Shown here: positions 11,842 to 23,498 of the stretch, piece by piece
How positions within the stretch are numbered: position 1 is the first letter of the stretch
Layout of the letters: the number at the start of each line of letters is the position of its first letter
Source: Yponomeuta sedellus
Taxonomy: Eukaryota; Arthropoda; Insecta; Lepidoptera; Yponomeutidae
Assembly: GCA_934045075.1 (NCBI GenBank)
Contig: OW203729.1
Location: 10,174,704 to 10,238,703, forward strand
Direction of reading: 5' to 3'
Length of the DNA stretch: 64,000 bases
Position numbers and translations under genes: made by a program
Notes under the pieces: model-generated
The model's input: only the letters and a program-made list of their open reading frames with translations
Told to the model about the DNA's origin: nothing
Databases searched by the model: none

Positions 11842-12014
11842 AGACGAAAGACAGATGGGCAAAAGTTGCCACTGGCTGGGTCCTACGCGCATATACCATA
11901 AACAAGGCGGCGATGGCGGGACGACCTCACAAACTTCTGCCGGTTTGGCAGGGAGTGGCTGACGAAGAGTGGGAGGCGTTTGCCGAGCATTGGGATACTA
12001 GGTCGGCTAATTAA
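11842..12014 (+). pseudogene. RTE-like LINE C-terminal fragment
   Basis: It translates to 'DRWAKVATGWVLR', then 'AGRPHKLLPVWQGVADEEWE' and 'FAEHWDTRSAN', the same C-terminal end as the minus-strand copy at 10688. It lacks ~20 residues of the 'RPRRRWCDDL' block. It is followed by an (AAAATT)n-like 3' end, as expected for an RTE tail. Confidence 0.75.
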
Positions 12015-12169
12015 AAAATTAAAATTAAAATTCTGATCGATTTGCAATTAACTAATAATCAATTTAGTATTTTCTACTCACCAATATGGATTTTTGCTGA
12101 CCTATTTGGTGATGAATTTGTTATCTGCTCAATTTGGTATTTTCTCCGACCATTAGTTGATGCTCAAAT

Positions 12170-12361
12170 GATAAGATAAGATAAGATGAGATGAGATGAG
12201 ACGAGACGAGACGAGACGAGACGAGACGAGACGAGACGAGACGAGACGAGACGAGACGAGACGAGACGAGACGAGACGAGACGAGACGAGACGAGACGAG
12301 ACGAGACGAGACGAGACGAGACGAGACGAGACGAGACGAGACGAGACGAGATGAGATAAGA
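12170..12361. repeat. (GAGAC)n pentanucleotide microsatellite
   Basis: A run of some 30 perfect GAGAC units, bounded by GATAA and GATGA variants at both ends. The graded variants at the borders suggest expansion from a GATAA/GATGA seed. ORFs here are repeat artefacts. Confidence 0.95.
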
Positions 12362-12458
12362 CATATTGGTGAAATTAACATTAAAACACAAAAAAATACT
12401 TGCATCGTGACAAATGACGTTTATGCCCTTGTTGTGAATTTCAGAATTTCAAGAATTT

Positions 12459-12495
12459 CACTCTGTTTTATTGACTCAGTCAATAAAACAGAGTG
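12459..12495. repeat. Perfect 17-bp inverted repeat
   Basis: CACTCTGTTTTATTGAC and its exact reverse complement are separated by three bases. It could be a small foldback element or a hairpin; no target duplication is evident. Confidence 0.8.
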
Positions 12496-12877
12496 AATTG
12501 AGCTCCACTAAACAGATATATTTTTATTATTTTCAATAATGTTTGAATTGAACTGAATCTCTTGTTTCCGCAAAACCGGAGCAAAGTCCGCATGGGTTAG
12601 TTGGTAAGAGCCATAAGAGAGGGTAAGAGCATTGAAACGCTAAGAGGTGCAGGATTCTAGTTTTTTTGCGGATGCTTATTTTAAAAAAGCACTGGTAATG
12701 AAGCATAGGACGAGTACCAGCGCGTTAGACAGACACCATAACAAAAGCTTCGGGAGGGACCCTACAAGCAGCCATACATCTGGCGCATAATCGAAACGAA
12801 TGGAAGGTGGCGGAAGCTGCCACATAGTCACGTCCCTCAGCCATGAGGATACAACGAAGAAGAGAAGATTTAAAAAA

Positions 12878-13075
12878 AATAGTCTTCTTCTTCTTCAGGC
12901 TATATTATGTAGTCCACTGCTGGACTTAGCCCTCCCCTAATGAGCGCCATAGCGTCCTGTCTTCAGCTTGCCGCATCCAGCATCTGCCGGCAGTAAACGT
13001 GTTCTTGAGTGGAGACCACGACTCGGCAATCGTAGTGTAGGACGCCCTCCGACCAGTTGGGATGACGATCTGCGA
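12878..13075 (-). repeat. LINE 3' tail
   Basis: It begins with (CTT)n and 'caggctatatta', then 'gtccactgctggacttagcc' and 'atgagcgccatagcg'. It matches the tails at 17868-17902/21046-21290 and 41240-41480. No coding sequence remains. Confidence 0.6.
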
Positions 13076-13461
13076 AAATAACCAGTTAATTTAATTCAAA
13101 CTAACTTTTAATGCTATTCAGAGCCACAATAAAGTCGCGTCGCCTAAGACCCATAGGCGATGCGACTCGTTCATCATAAGAACTATCGCACTCAAATGCA
13201 AAACAAAGTTATTTCATCAGAATAATGGACCATAGGAAATTGTCAAGAACGGAATGGTCCAATTTGTCTCTAACGACGTGAAATAATCTATGCGGAGAGC
13301 AATCGCAACGAGTTTCACATATTTGTCCCCATTTCCTCTAACAATGCACTGGAATAGGGAAAGTACGTTGGAGGTGAAACTTTCGTGAAATCAGCGTGTG
13401 TTGTGTTGTTTACATTCTTCATTCATATTACATTCTTTGGCTGTGACATGTGATATACAAA

Positions 13462-14166
13462 TTCTATTGTAACATCTGTAACGTGACTAAGTGTCAGATC
13501 ATCTCTTTTAGCCGCAAACGCTCGCCGCTTCTGCATCAGTACCAAGTGGACGGCACCCCTTTACAGCGCGTGGAAGAAGTAAGAGACCTAGGTGTTCGAC
13601 TTACTGCAGATTTAACGTTTCGTGAACATATCGCTAAGGTTTATAAGAAGGCATTCAGGAACCTAGGGTTCGTAATGCTTCAGTCGCGAGAGTTTACGAA
13701 CATATCCGCCATACGCGCCCTTTACGAAGCCATTGTAAAAAGTCACCTCGAATGTAACTCAGTCATCTGGAGTCCACATGAGAAAAAATATAGGCTCATG
13801 CTGGAACGTATCCAAAACAAATTTGTGAGGTTTATTTACTTAAAATTGTACGGAGTTTATCCTTTTTATCCTTTAATGTATCCTACTTTGTTCTTATTAG
13901 GCATGGTGGGTTATAACCAGCTGGAAGTGAGAAGGGAGTTGGCCTTAGCTACCTATGTGCTTAAATTATTGCGTGGTGTGCAGTGCAACCCAGGCGTGCT
14001 GCAGATGGTAAGCCTATCTGTGCCAGACCGCTATGTGTGGCGCAGACGGCGCGTCGATCTGCTAGCGGTGCCGCGCGCGCGTACTAACCGGATGCGGGAC
14101 GCGCCTCTCACCCGAGCTATTCGCACTGTATCTCAGAAAGTACTGACCTGTTTTGTTGCTCTCTGA
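13462..14166 (+). pseudogene. Jockey/CR1-type LINE reverse transcriptase, C-terminal fragment
   Basis: The open frame starts inside the post-palm region ('KCQIISFSRK'), followed by 'VRDLGVRLTADLTFREHI', 'IVKSHLECNSVIWSP', 'RIQNKFVRF' and a C-terminal arginine-rich tail. This order matches the C-terminal third of the intact ORF at 24098-26374. There is no internal stop, but the palm YADD motif and endonuclease are missing, so the copy is 5'-truncated. It is followed by a long AT-rich 3' UTR ending in (AATAA)n at ~14790-14805, and that UTR contains a tandem duplication. Confidence 0.8.
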
Positions 14167-14236
14167 ATGAATTCACAAAAAATGCGCTTCTTATTTTATG
14201 CTATAACTTGAATTTGCGTAAATCAAATTTTTATGA

Positions 14237-14741
14237 GTGATTCCATCCATTTTTAAGCTTTTATTGACATACATTTATATTGTTTTTAATTAGTAATTGT
14301 ATCGAATGTTTTATTTTAATTTTTATTTACATTATGATTTTAATTTAAATTTTATTGGAATTGAATTTATTTTTATCTATATTTAATTTTTGCTTCTCAT
14401 GTTGATGTTTTTGATTTGATTTAATTTCATTTGCTATTGGAAATCAATGTGGCTACGAGCTATTATTTATATTAATTAGTTATCTTACTTAGTGATTCCA
14501 TCCATTGTATCCATTGTTTTTATTGACATCCCTTTATATTCTTTTAATTATTATTTGTATCTAATGTTCTATTTTAATTATTATTGACATTTAACTGATT
14601 ATGATTTAATTTAAATTTTATTGGAATTTAATGTATTTTTATCTATTTTTAATTTTGCTTCGCATGTTTAATTTATTTGATTATGATTCAATTTAATTTT
14701 CTATTGGAAATCAATGTGTCTGCGAACTATTATTTATATTA
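14237..14741 (+). repeat. Tandem duplication in a LINE 3' UTR, ~255-bp unit
   Basis: 14237-14491 and 14492-14741 align over their whole length. Both begin 'gtgattccatccatt', share 'tttaaattttattggaatt' and end 'ctattatttatatta'. The units have diverged, so the duplication is older than the most recent mutations and may be a feature of the LINE family. Confidence 0.85.
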
Positions 14742-15034
14742 CTCAGCCACCGCAATAGGATCTCCTGTAATGATAGCTGTAAGTTATGGTAATAAATAAA
14801 TAAAAAAATGTATATTAAGCGGCAAAGTAATATTAGGTAAATGTGACGTAACTAATGAAGAGTCAGCTTCGTTGCTGTAAAACAGCAGCAGAAGTTAATC
14901 CAGCAAGATTGATGGTTCACAAAATTGGCGCCTAGCTGTATACCGTAAGCCTGACCTTACGCCAAAACGAACCAGTCTGATTGTCGGCCTTTTTGGCCTT
15001 TTTTGCATCTACGTAATGAGATGATTTATACAGC

Positions 15035-15360
15035 GTATCTTCACTCACACTAGATGGGTTAAGCGACCACTCGGATGCTGTAGTGCCTGGGACATGGTTT
15101 TATAGTTGGTGTAGGCTTGCCCAGCACCTATACCATCCTGGCAGTTCAGTCGGCCTTGCCCACAGGAAAGACTAGTCAACCAAGCCGCGGGTTTCCTCAC
15201 GATGTTTTCCTTCACGGTTAACGTGTGGTATTGCGACTACAAATTCGCAAATTTACGTAACTTTTAAATTAAACAAAGTCCGCACTGGGGATCGAACCTG
15301 GGTCTCTCGCTTGCGAGTCCACTGTTCTACCCACTGAGCCACCACCGCTGTCGCCACGTA
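15035..15360 (-). repeat. tRNA-derived SINE or composite repeat
   Basis: On the minus strand, 15285-15350 gives an A-box-like 'tggctcagtgggtagaa' and a perfect B box 'ggttcgatcc', the RNA polymerase III promoter arrangement of a tRNA-derived SINE. The rest (15040-15250) matches the repeat at 6655-6860 in opposite orientation. The anticodon-arm region is palindromic (CTCGC/GCGAG), so a functional tRNA is unlikely. Confidence 0.6.
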
Positions 15361-16799
15361 CCAGATAAACCGTTTATTAGACCAAAAAGAAAATTTGCAA
15401 ATATGGTTGCATGCACTATGTACCAAACAGAAAGAATATAAAATATTCCGTTATGGTGTCCCCATAGGCTAGGCAAGGTTTGTGTTGGTAATATTTAAAT
15501 TCAGTTCAGCATAGATATCTGACAATATTATGTATGAACTATACCCTCAACTAACCAATTAACAGGAAGAGCGGGAGTTTTCCTGGCACAGGTAATTTTA
15601 CTTAAAAGGAAACTCCCACAAAAATAAGTTTGATACTGCAAATAAACAATTTTTTTTTTTATTTTAACTAAGACATTTACGTTAATTTTGACAGATTTGG
15701 TTTTAATATAGCGCTAAGAATATTTTTTGTATTTATTCCTAATTTGGAACCATAATTATTACCTAATGCGGTTACGGGTTGGTTAGTTTTGTATTACCTA
15801 CTTAGGCAATATTCGGCAGAATATTTTTTAATTTAATTACGACATTTACCGGCCAGCATGTGGCACCACTGCATTTAATCTTTTACATGTAGCAATTAGT
15901 TAAAACGTTACCCTCCTCATTAAAACATTGAAAGGCTGGCTATATAAGTAATTGCAAATGTGGACACCATTTTATGGACAAATAAATCCAAATTACGAAT
16001 AGGTTGGCTCGCGAATAGAAACTGGAGACTACAAAGAGTTCATATAGGTATTAATTCGCGTTCATAGTTTTACATTAAATGAATCAGAAGTTGGGCGTCT
16101 ACTTCAGACCCAGGATTTTATATTACTTTATTTTGAAACTATTTTACTTTTAAAATATCAAAATGTAACGCATCGTAACGTTTTCACTGTACAGATACAA
16201 TTTACTCCGAACTGTGAAATACATACTTTTCTTGAGACATCGCAAAAGACAAAATGGACAACGCAATTCATAATACACCTCAGATTAATTAATCTGGGAC
16301 ATAGAACTTATGGACCTACGTAATAACTCGCGTACCTATGTATATTTTTTATTTATTTATTGAAAGAAAACAAACAATTATTGTACTTTCAGGTCAGAAA
16401 ATTCTTATGTTCATAGGTATGTCGGTTATTTTACAACCAGTGGCATTTTCTGTAGGTTTATACAAAGATAGTAACATGAAAAATAAAAACTTACTATCTT
16501 ATTCTGCTAACACAAATCAAGGATGAGGTTAGTGGAGTACATCCAACAGCGCATCAACCCCTACACATTGTGCAATCTGTTTTGTTACGTCTCGCCCAGC
16601 AGAAATGTCGAGAAAGGGGTCGATGAACTGCCCATGCACTCTTCCAATAGCTACCAAGTACATCAAAGTTACCAACTTTTTCTTTTTAATTTAGGGTGTT
16701 TTATTCGTAGAAGCATTGTCAATTCCCTACTTATTTTATTACATAGGTACTCAATATCGATCTACTTTATTTATTTTTCTATTTTGTTTCTAGGTTTAT
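15361..16799. other. No recognisable gene
   Basis: AT-rich sequence with short ORFs that resemble nothing I can name. Confidence 0.45.
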
Positions 16800-17270
16800 G
16801 TTTATATACATACATAACCTCACGCCTGTGGATCCCCGTGTATCCCAGAGGGGTAGGCAGAGACCAGGGACTGCCACATGCCACGATCCTGACAGAACAC
16901 TTTCGCTTTATCAACGTTCATAAGTCATTGCACGCACGCCGGTTCTGGGTACTTTTTATCTTCCCCTTTTCTAATACATCCCCTATTTGGTCGATGTATG
17001 TCCGCCTGGGACGTCCCTTACCAGCCCTTCCACTCACATTCGCAGTATATATTTGTTTCGTCAATCTTTCTTCATTCATCCTCACCGCATGTCCAAACCA
17101 ACGCAAAATCCCTTTCTCAATTCCCACCACTACATCCTTTTTCAGTCCACAACGTTGTCTAATCAGACTATTGCGTATCCTGTCATTCAAAGTAACACTA
17201 CACATACACATACTTCTCAAAGACCTCATTTCTACTGCATTAATTCTACTTTCTTGCTTCTGTTTATATA
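16800..17270 (-). pseudogene. Craft/RTE-like LINE reverse transcriptase C-terminus
   Basis: The minus-strand translation runs 'KQESRINAVEMRSLRSMC', 'LNDRIRNSLIRQRCGLKKDV', 'ILRWFGHAVRMNEERLTKQI' and 'GRPRRTYIDQIGDVL'. After a frameshift near 16918 it continues with 'QDRGMWQSLVSAYPSG'. These are the conserved C-terminal blocks of a widespread insect LINE family. The polymerase core is missing and the frame is broken, so it is a pseudogene. Confidence 0.8.
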
Positions 17271-17682
17271 CCTAACTTTGCCTAACCCTTGGACTGAGTG
17301 CAAATTGCTGTGAAGCAATGAAGGTCCACGTTAGCACAGGCGTTAGTTCAAAATAGACACGAAAAGCTTCACTCGACCTTGCAAACAGTTCGCACATGGT
17401 TGCCCAATGAGCTGCAACTGGAAATAACAAGTAGTACAGTCACCGTCAAAAGTGAGAATCAAAATTGATAATCCAAAACAACTCAATCCCGCTAATTTAG
17501 TTTAACTCGTAAAAAAAATACTATGCGACACGCCGGAACGCCAGATGTTGGAGTCATTTTGTTATTTCAAACTGCTCATTTCAAACAATCGCACGCAAAT
17601 TTGAAATAAGCACTATCCCCATGATGAAGGTGCTTTACCACAAATTTATCATCGTGTCATTTTATTATTCATCATCCTGTCC

Positions 17683-17830
17683 TACTAATATTGTAAACGT
17701 GAAAGTTTGTAAGTATGAATCTATGTTTGTTACTCTTTCACGTAAGAACTACCGGATGGATGTTAATGAAACTTTGCAATAATATAGCTTATACGTCAGA
17801 ACAACACAGGCTACAATTTATAAAGATATT
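17683..17830 (+). repeat. Helitron-like dispersed repeat fragment
   Basis: It starts 'tcctactaatattgtaaacg', then 'gaaagtttgtaagtatgaa' and 'actctttcacgtaagaac'. It is the same left-end block as at 10003 and 51836; its right end is not recognisable. Confidence 0.5.
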
Positions 17831-17867
17831 GTGTGAATTGTCCAAAATGTGACGATCAGTGTCCAAT

Positions 17868-17902
17868 CGTCGTCGTCGTCAGGCTATACTAGTCCACTGC
17901 TG
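17868..17902 (-). repeat. LINE 3' tail, left piece, split by a hAT element
   Basis: (CGT)n followed by 'caggctatactagtccactg'. The tail resumes at 21046 ('ccactgctg...aacatagccc'), so a single tail was interrupted by the insertion at 17903-21045. Confidence 0.75.
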
Positions 17903-18322
17903 CGGCCTTAGGGGGTGGCGAACAGGGCAATCGCCCGGGGCCTCGCGCTTGCAGGGACCTCGCACAACAACCCAAACCAAACTAAAAAATATAGATTTTT
18001 AACTACATTTTTTTGTTTAAAGCTTTTGATTTTGTTACCAATTATTTATTCAGGTTATAACATAACGATCAATTAAAGTTAGTTAACTAATTTATTCATT
18101 CAAAACATAATTGAAAAAAATATTATGTATAGTACTTGAACATCGCGCTTTGAGGCACTTGAAGATCGGTTTTTTAATCGCATAGCACTCGGATCACCTC
18201 GGGAGTCGAGACATAATGTTCTTCTCCTTTATTGCTCGGGGAATTAATAAAATACATTAAAAAAAATTAACTGAAGTTTATCCCACTATCGAAATAGTCC
18301 TGAGAATTATTGCTACCACATC

Positions 18323-20626
18323 CAGTGGCGTAGCTAAGGGGGAGCGGCGGGGGCGGCCCGCCGCGGGTGTCACCCGATTAGGGGTGACACCCGAGCCCGA
18401 CTATGACCATCAATTATAGTTCTTTCTACCTATTAGTCTAGTCAATAAGTGCCTTTTGAGTCAAATTTTGTTCTCCGCCTTCGAAAAATATGATCGAAGT
18501 GTCATTTGATTCAAAATCAGTGTTGCCAGATACGAAACCTGAAAATGCGGTACCTGTACTTTAAAAAAGCGGATTTTCTGCATAAAAAACGGATTTTTTA
18601 ATATTTTTTTTTATTTTTATCATTATACACTATACAATACCGATTGTTCTTTATCCGTTTATAGGTTTTATATGTTTATTCAATCTATGATAATAATTTA
18701 TAAATAAGACTGAACATGCACAGATAACTAAATCAAAACTTAGCGCGCGCCTCTTGCTTTGCTGTTGTGAATGGACTAAAGTAAGTACCACTATAATATG
18801 TGGCCTACTGCATAGACTGCACGCACGCCCGTATGAACGCACAGTGCACTGTCTATATGCATCACAGATTATTGCACCAAACGGAAACTGACTTGTTGAA
18901 AGTTGAATGAACATGACATTGAACCAGTTTCGAAAAAAGCGGATCCGCGTTAGTAAAAAGCGGAAAGCGGATCCACTATCAGAAAAGCAGAAAAAAAGCG
19001 GAAATGCGGTGCATCTGGCAACACTGTTCGAAATAGTGTCTAGAAAATTATTGAAAAAATTCAAAAGCCGCTTGCAAAAATTGCAAAAGTTATTAACGAT
19101 GAAAAAAAAATGGGGTTTGGTTTTTTGCAAATATCTCAAAAACCATTCAACATTTTTGAAATCTAAAGATCCAAAAAGAGGAGAAAATATCCTAAAAAAA
19201 GTCTTACCTCCCGGGACTGTAGGACCAATATTTATAATTTTCCCAAAGGGTTGAAAATACGCCTGAAAACGGGTAGGTACTCTGGTTTTCACAAGCCACG
19301 CCCACTTTGGACCTTTAATGAAAAAATATTGTTAAAGCTTATTAATTATGAAGAATTGAAACAATTCAGGCATGTAGGTACTGAATAGATAAATAATAAT
19401 CCGCGGTCAAAAAATGTTTATCATGATTTTTCTATTAATTATGAATAAGTTAATTAACAATGTTTTTCTTCCTCAACGTGAACATTACAAGTCTTATAAT
19501 TGTTAAATATCAACTCTGATATTTTTTTCTGATTTGGAGCCTTTTTTAAGAGGTCTTAGAATAGATTCCCGTAGGAAAATGAAAAAAGTTATTTTTCACT
19601 TTTTTATTAACGATAAACTTGTGTTAAAAATTAAAAAGTTTAATTAATCATTGAAAAATAATTCTTTTTCATAATATTACTATTGATACGTTTTTTAATA
19701 ATCAAAACCAATATAAATTATTTTTTTTTTATTTTTACCTTTTATTGTTTAAAAAAATGTTATAAACAAGTGTGTTGTTTATAAAATAATTAAACAATTT
19801 TTCAATTTTTTAATATAATCATTGATGCAAAACATGATTTTTTTTTAAACATCGTTCTTAAATAAAAAAAAATATTGCTTAAAAACAGATTTGTTAATAA
19901 ACAATTTTTATATACCACTTGTAATGTATCATATTTTTTATATTATATTTTTTATCGAATTTTTAATATTCTCTTCTTTACTCCATCATTCTTACAAGGA
20001 TTTTTAAGTTTAAACTTATTCTAACTTATTAACTAATTGAGATATAATAAAACAACTTAGGACTTTAGATAACAAATTAACAGAATGGCTTTTAGATAAA
20101 TGTTTTTACTCAGTAAACGATTTTTTTGACGAGAAAAGTTTTACTAACTAGGATAACTGATTTTACTTCTTGTATAGTCTATAAAATGTTGCATGTCAAG
20201 ACTGACAGAATGTGCGGTGCTTAAAATAGTGTTTTATGACCTAGACTTATATTTATGTATGTACTGTACCACATTCTAGCAAATAAATGAATTGAATTGA
20301 ATTGAATCGACTTTTATAAAAAAAAAAACTTAGGACTTATTTATTATCTATTAGTTAATGAATAAATAAAGCCCCAAATTCAATAGTTTATCCAATTACT
20401 TATTAAACTTATAGCATTTCTATATAAAAAAAATTTAGAAAAAAATGTTTTTCAATATGATTGTTAAATATGTGTTTGCTATCAATCAGAACGCCTACTC
20501 GTAAATCCCGTGTAACATTAACTTCTTGGAGAGGTATATTGTTAAGATAGTAGGTCGATGAGTTTTGGGGTGACACCTATAAAATCCGCCCCGGGTGCCA
20601 CCTATGCTAGCGAATAAACGCCACTG
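18323..20626. mobile_element. Inner hAT element, non-autonomous
   Basis: The ends are CAGTGGCGT at 18323 and the reverse complement at 20626, with further subterminal similarity ('gggtgtcaccc' / 'gggtgacacc'). It is flanked by ACCACATC (18315-18322) and ACCACACC (20627-20634), an 8-bp duplication with one difference. CAG-type ends and 8-bp duplications define hAT. The 2.3-kb interior is very AT-rich, has no transposase, and contains another hAT-like element at 18518-19026. Confidence 0.85.
18518..19026. mobile_element. Innermost hAT-like MITE
   Basis: Perfect 14-bp terminal inverted repeats CAGTGTTGCCAGAT. They are flanked by TTCAAAAT (18510-18517) and TTCGAAAT (19027-19034), an 8-bp duplication with one mismatch. 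Subterminal regions repeat 'aaaagcgga' many times, a likely transposase-binding arrangement. It is 509 bp long with no coding capacity. Confidence 0.85.
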
Positions 20627-21045
20627 ACCACACCTGTTACAGTTGCATCTGCTGAAAGGAGTTTTTCGAGGCTTAAAATTATTAAAACATATTTGAGGAA
20701 TTCGATGACACAAGATCGGCTTTCAGCCCTTGCTATTCTTTCAATCGAAAGTGACGTATATTTATGCGTTAAATTATTGTGATTTAATTAAAGATTTTAA
20801 TCTTAGGAAAAGCCGTAAACATCAATTTTAAAATTTATCATTTCTGTGTTTGTTAATTTTGTGAATCGTTCAATGTAAAATATTAAAAGGAAACTCAATT
20901 TTTTTTTTTGCTAACTTTAGCATTTCTTGTCAAACATGACAAATACCTAAACCTAACAGACCTTCTTTCGAATCACATTATTTTCACGAAGGACAAAGGG
21001 CCTCGCAAAGACCTGCCGCCCGGAGCCTCGCAATCCGTAAGGCTG

Positions 21046-21290
21046 CCACTGCTGCTGAACATAGCCCTCCTTAAAGAGCGCCACGTTGTGCTATCATAGG
21101 GGGTAGTGCCCATAATCCCCACGCTGGGCATGCGGGTTGGGGATCGCAGTTCGGTGGAATTGTACTGCAGGGGGCGCTGCTGCCCACCCCCCGGTTTGTG
21201 TCCCTTAGTCGCCTTTTACGACACTCGCGCGAAGAATTGGGTTGGTGCTATTCTCTAGGCCGACACCACACAGCAGGTCAAATAAGTAGG
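21046..21290 (-). repeat. LINE 3' tail, right piece
   Basis: It continues the tail broken at 17902: 'aacatagccctccttaaaga', 'tgcgggttggggatcgcag', 'gggggcgctgctgcccacc', then 'gtcgccttttacgacac' and 'ttggtgctattctc'. The same blocks occur at 41240-41480 in opposite orientation. Confidence 0.7.
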
Positions 21291-22205
21291 AAAAATTTAC
21301 CATAATTATGCGAGCTAGCTATATCATAGCTATACATCATTGTAATCATTATGTAATTTTATTATCCATCATTACCTATATCATACATCATATTATTTTA
21401 CATCTACTCCATACAAGATGACCATGAACAAATACGTGATACTCACTCGCCCTGGGGCATGTTTCATAGACCTGCAATTCAAGTGTACCACAGCAAATTG
21501 ATTTACATTGCAAAGTCGATCAACCCACAGATTTACTTGCCGGAAGATTCGGCCACGCAGTGTATACTCGTAAATGTATCATGATAAACTATTAATTGTA
21601 GTTTTCAGTAGTCACTAACGATTAAGTAAAGATCGTGCATGTGTATTGTATACATAACATCAGCTACACATCATATATATTATATACAAAACTCTTTAAC
21701 GCTACTGTAGGACAATTTTATTAGATGGCTCTTGCAATAGGTACCTATAAACATACCTTGATGCCTATAGTATGTACTGACTTGCTCCATGGGTCCACCG
21801 TGGCTCTTCATGCCATCTTTGAATTTTATGCCAGTAACGTCCTAAATGTTTTTTCGGGCCTAAATATGCCATAAATAAGTAATCTCCAGTTTGGCTATGT
21901 AATAATTTAGGCGGCCGACATCCTTCGCGGAAAGTTGTGCTGTACTTTAGTAAAATTATTTCCTTGAGTGATTTTCTCGGTAACAGTTACCTTATTCTAC
22001 TGTTGTAGGTACTTAATTTGGATCAGAGTCACGCGATCTCCTGACGTGACCACCGCCATAACATAACTTTTGTGGCGAACATCTACTATACCCATATACA
22101 ACGGCAGCACATTGACCTTTACATGCGCACTTTGCTTAGCCACTTGGGTAACAGGCGACTTTTCAATTAAAATGTATCTATCTAAGGCCGCGCTGCAGTC
22201 GACTG
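21291..22205. other. No recognisable gene
   Basis: AT-rich sequence with no supported coding or RNA feature. Confidence 0.45.
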
Positions 22206-22207
22206 TA

Positions 22208-23498
22208 CATAGGCTGCTTCTTATGTATGCGGAATCTGGGATTCCAATAATTTTAAACGCAATGTCTGGCCTCCATGGTCAAATTCGTTCTTTTTTTAAA
22301 TACTGGCCGCTAATATTTTTCTCATAATATACGTTAGTGTTTTGTTTTTGTTGGGTTTAAAATGTCATATCGCTGAAAAAATGGAACTCACTCGTGAAAA
22401 TATTCATGCTATGATTTATTACGATTTTCGACGTGGTTTAACGCAACAACAGTGCGTAGATCAATTAACTTCGACTTTTGGTGGTGAAGCTCCATCAAAA
22501 ACGACTGTGTATCACTGGTTTAGTGAGTTTAATCGCGGGCGCAGTAAGCTCACGGACGAAGTTAAAGAAGGTCGCCCGAAATCGGTGGTTGTGCCACAAA
22601 ATATTGAAGCTGTGCGAAAACTAATAATGCAAGACCGCCATGTTACGTATCGCGAGATAGAGGCTATTCTGGGAATATGTATCACGAGCATTCATAGGAT
22701 ATTACATGAACATTTGACTGTAAAAAAAATTTGTTCGCGTTGGATCCCGCACAACTTAACTCAGGATCAAAAAGATGCTCGCGTCGAATGGTGCAAGAAA
22801 ACCTTAAAAAAATTCAACGGAGGCGACTCAAAATCTGTTTATAATATCTACACAGGTGACGAATCCTGGATCTACGCGTACGATCCCGAAACTAAACAAC
22901 AATCAACAGTTTGGGTGTTTTAAAATGAGCCGAACCCTACGAAAGTTGCTCGTGCAAAAAGCACTGTAAAGCAAATGGTGGCCTGCTTTTTTCTTATTAA
23001 TGGCCATGTGGCTACAATACCACTGGAGAATCGCAGAACGTTTAATTCGGAGTGGTACACGACCATTTGTTTGCCGGAAGTATTTGAAGAAATACGCCAA
23101 AACAACCAGCGACCCAGAATCATACTTCACCATGACAATGCCAGCTGTCATACATCTCAGGAAACAACTACATTTTTGGATGGTCAAAAAATAGAATTGA
23201 TGGGTCATCCACCGTACAGCCTTGATATGGCTCCCAATGATTTCTATTTATTCCCAAATGTAAAGAATAAATTACGTGGTCAACGATTTTCGACCCGTGA
23301 AGATGCCGTAGATGCGTTCAAACAGCACGTTTTGGAGATACCTCAATCAGAGTGGAAAAAGTGTTTTACAAATTGGTTTTATCGAATGCAAAAGTGCATC
23401 GATCATAGTGGAGAACACTTTGAAAAACAATAAAAGCATATTTAGCCATATACATTTGTTTATTTTTTCTATTCCGCATACATAAGTAGCAGCCCTCG
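22208..23498 (+). mobile_element. mariner transposon, full length
   Basis: Terminal inverted repeats of about 28 bp share 'CTTATGTATGCGGAAT' at the inner side (left 22208-22235, right 23471-23498). TA dinucleotides flank both ends (22206-22207 and 23499-23500), the mariner target duplication. Length 1,291 bp is normal for the family. The single transposase gene carries one stop codon. Confidence 0.9.
22381..23433 (+). pseudogene. mariner transposase with one in-frame stop
   Basis: The frame runs 351 codons from ATG 22381 to TAA 23433, the usual mariner length. A TAA at 22921-22923 (codon 181) interrupts it, just after 'STVWVF'. The N-terminal paired-like HTH region is intact ('TVYHWFSEFNRG', then 'DEVKEGRPKS'). 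All three catalytic aspartates of the DD34D triad remain: D160 in 'GDESW', D252 in 'HHDNASCH' and D287 in 'APNDFYLFP', with 34 residues between the last two. The reading frame is unchanged after the stop, so this is a recently inactivated copy. Confidence 0.92.

Larger units (their letters stand above)
18268..20782 (+). pseudogene. hAT transposase C-terminal domain, split by an insertion
   Basis: The left part (18268-18322) reads 'LTEVYPTIEIVLRIIATTS'. The right part (20627-20782) reads 'PVTVASAERSFSRLKIIK', then 'YLRNSMTQDRLSALAILSIE' and a stop. Taken in order these give the conserved hAT C-terminal dimerisation motif, including the hallmark 'SAERSFSxLKxIK'. A 2,304-bp element lies between them, and the two sides overlap by the 8-bp duplication. 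The domain resembles the zf-MYM-like hAT family. Nothing upstream of the motif is recognisable, so the gene was already a remnant. Confidence 0.85.
17903..21045. mobile_element. Outer hAT element, internally deleted
   Basis: The left end 'cggccttaggg...gcccggggcctcgc' and the reverse complement of the right end 'cagccttacgg...gcgaggc' are related. They are flanked by CCACTGCTG on both sides (17894-17902 and 21046-21054), consistent with the 8-bp target duplication of hAT elements. The only coding remnant is the C-terminal hAT dimerisation domain. The N-terminal zinc finger and most of the catalytic core are absent. A second hAT element sits inside that domain. Confidence 0.7.

Noticed and set aside
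12121..12405. ORFs encoding repeated SSRLV residues
   Set aside because: Direct translation of the GAGAC microsatellite.
16523..17275. 250-codon plus-strand ORF
   Set aside because: Its second half is the antisense of the LINE reverse transcriptase fragment on the minus strand, and the rest has no recognisable family.
18651..19292. Opposed ORFs of 213 and 115 codons
   Set aside because: They lie across the innermost hAT-like MITE and its AT-rich host; no protein signature.
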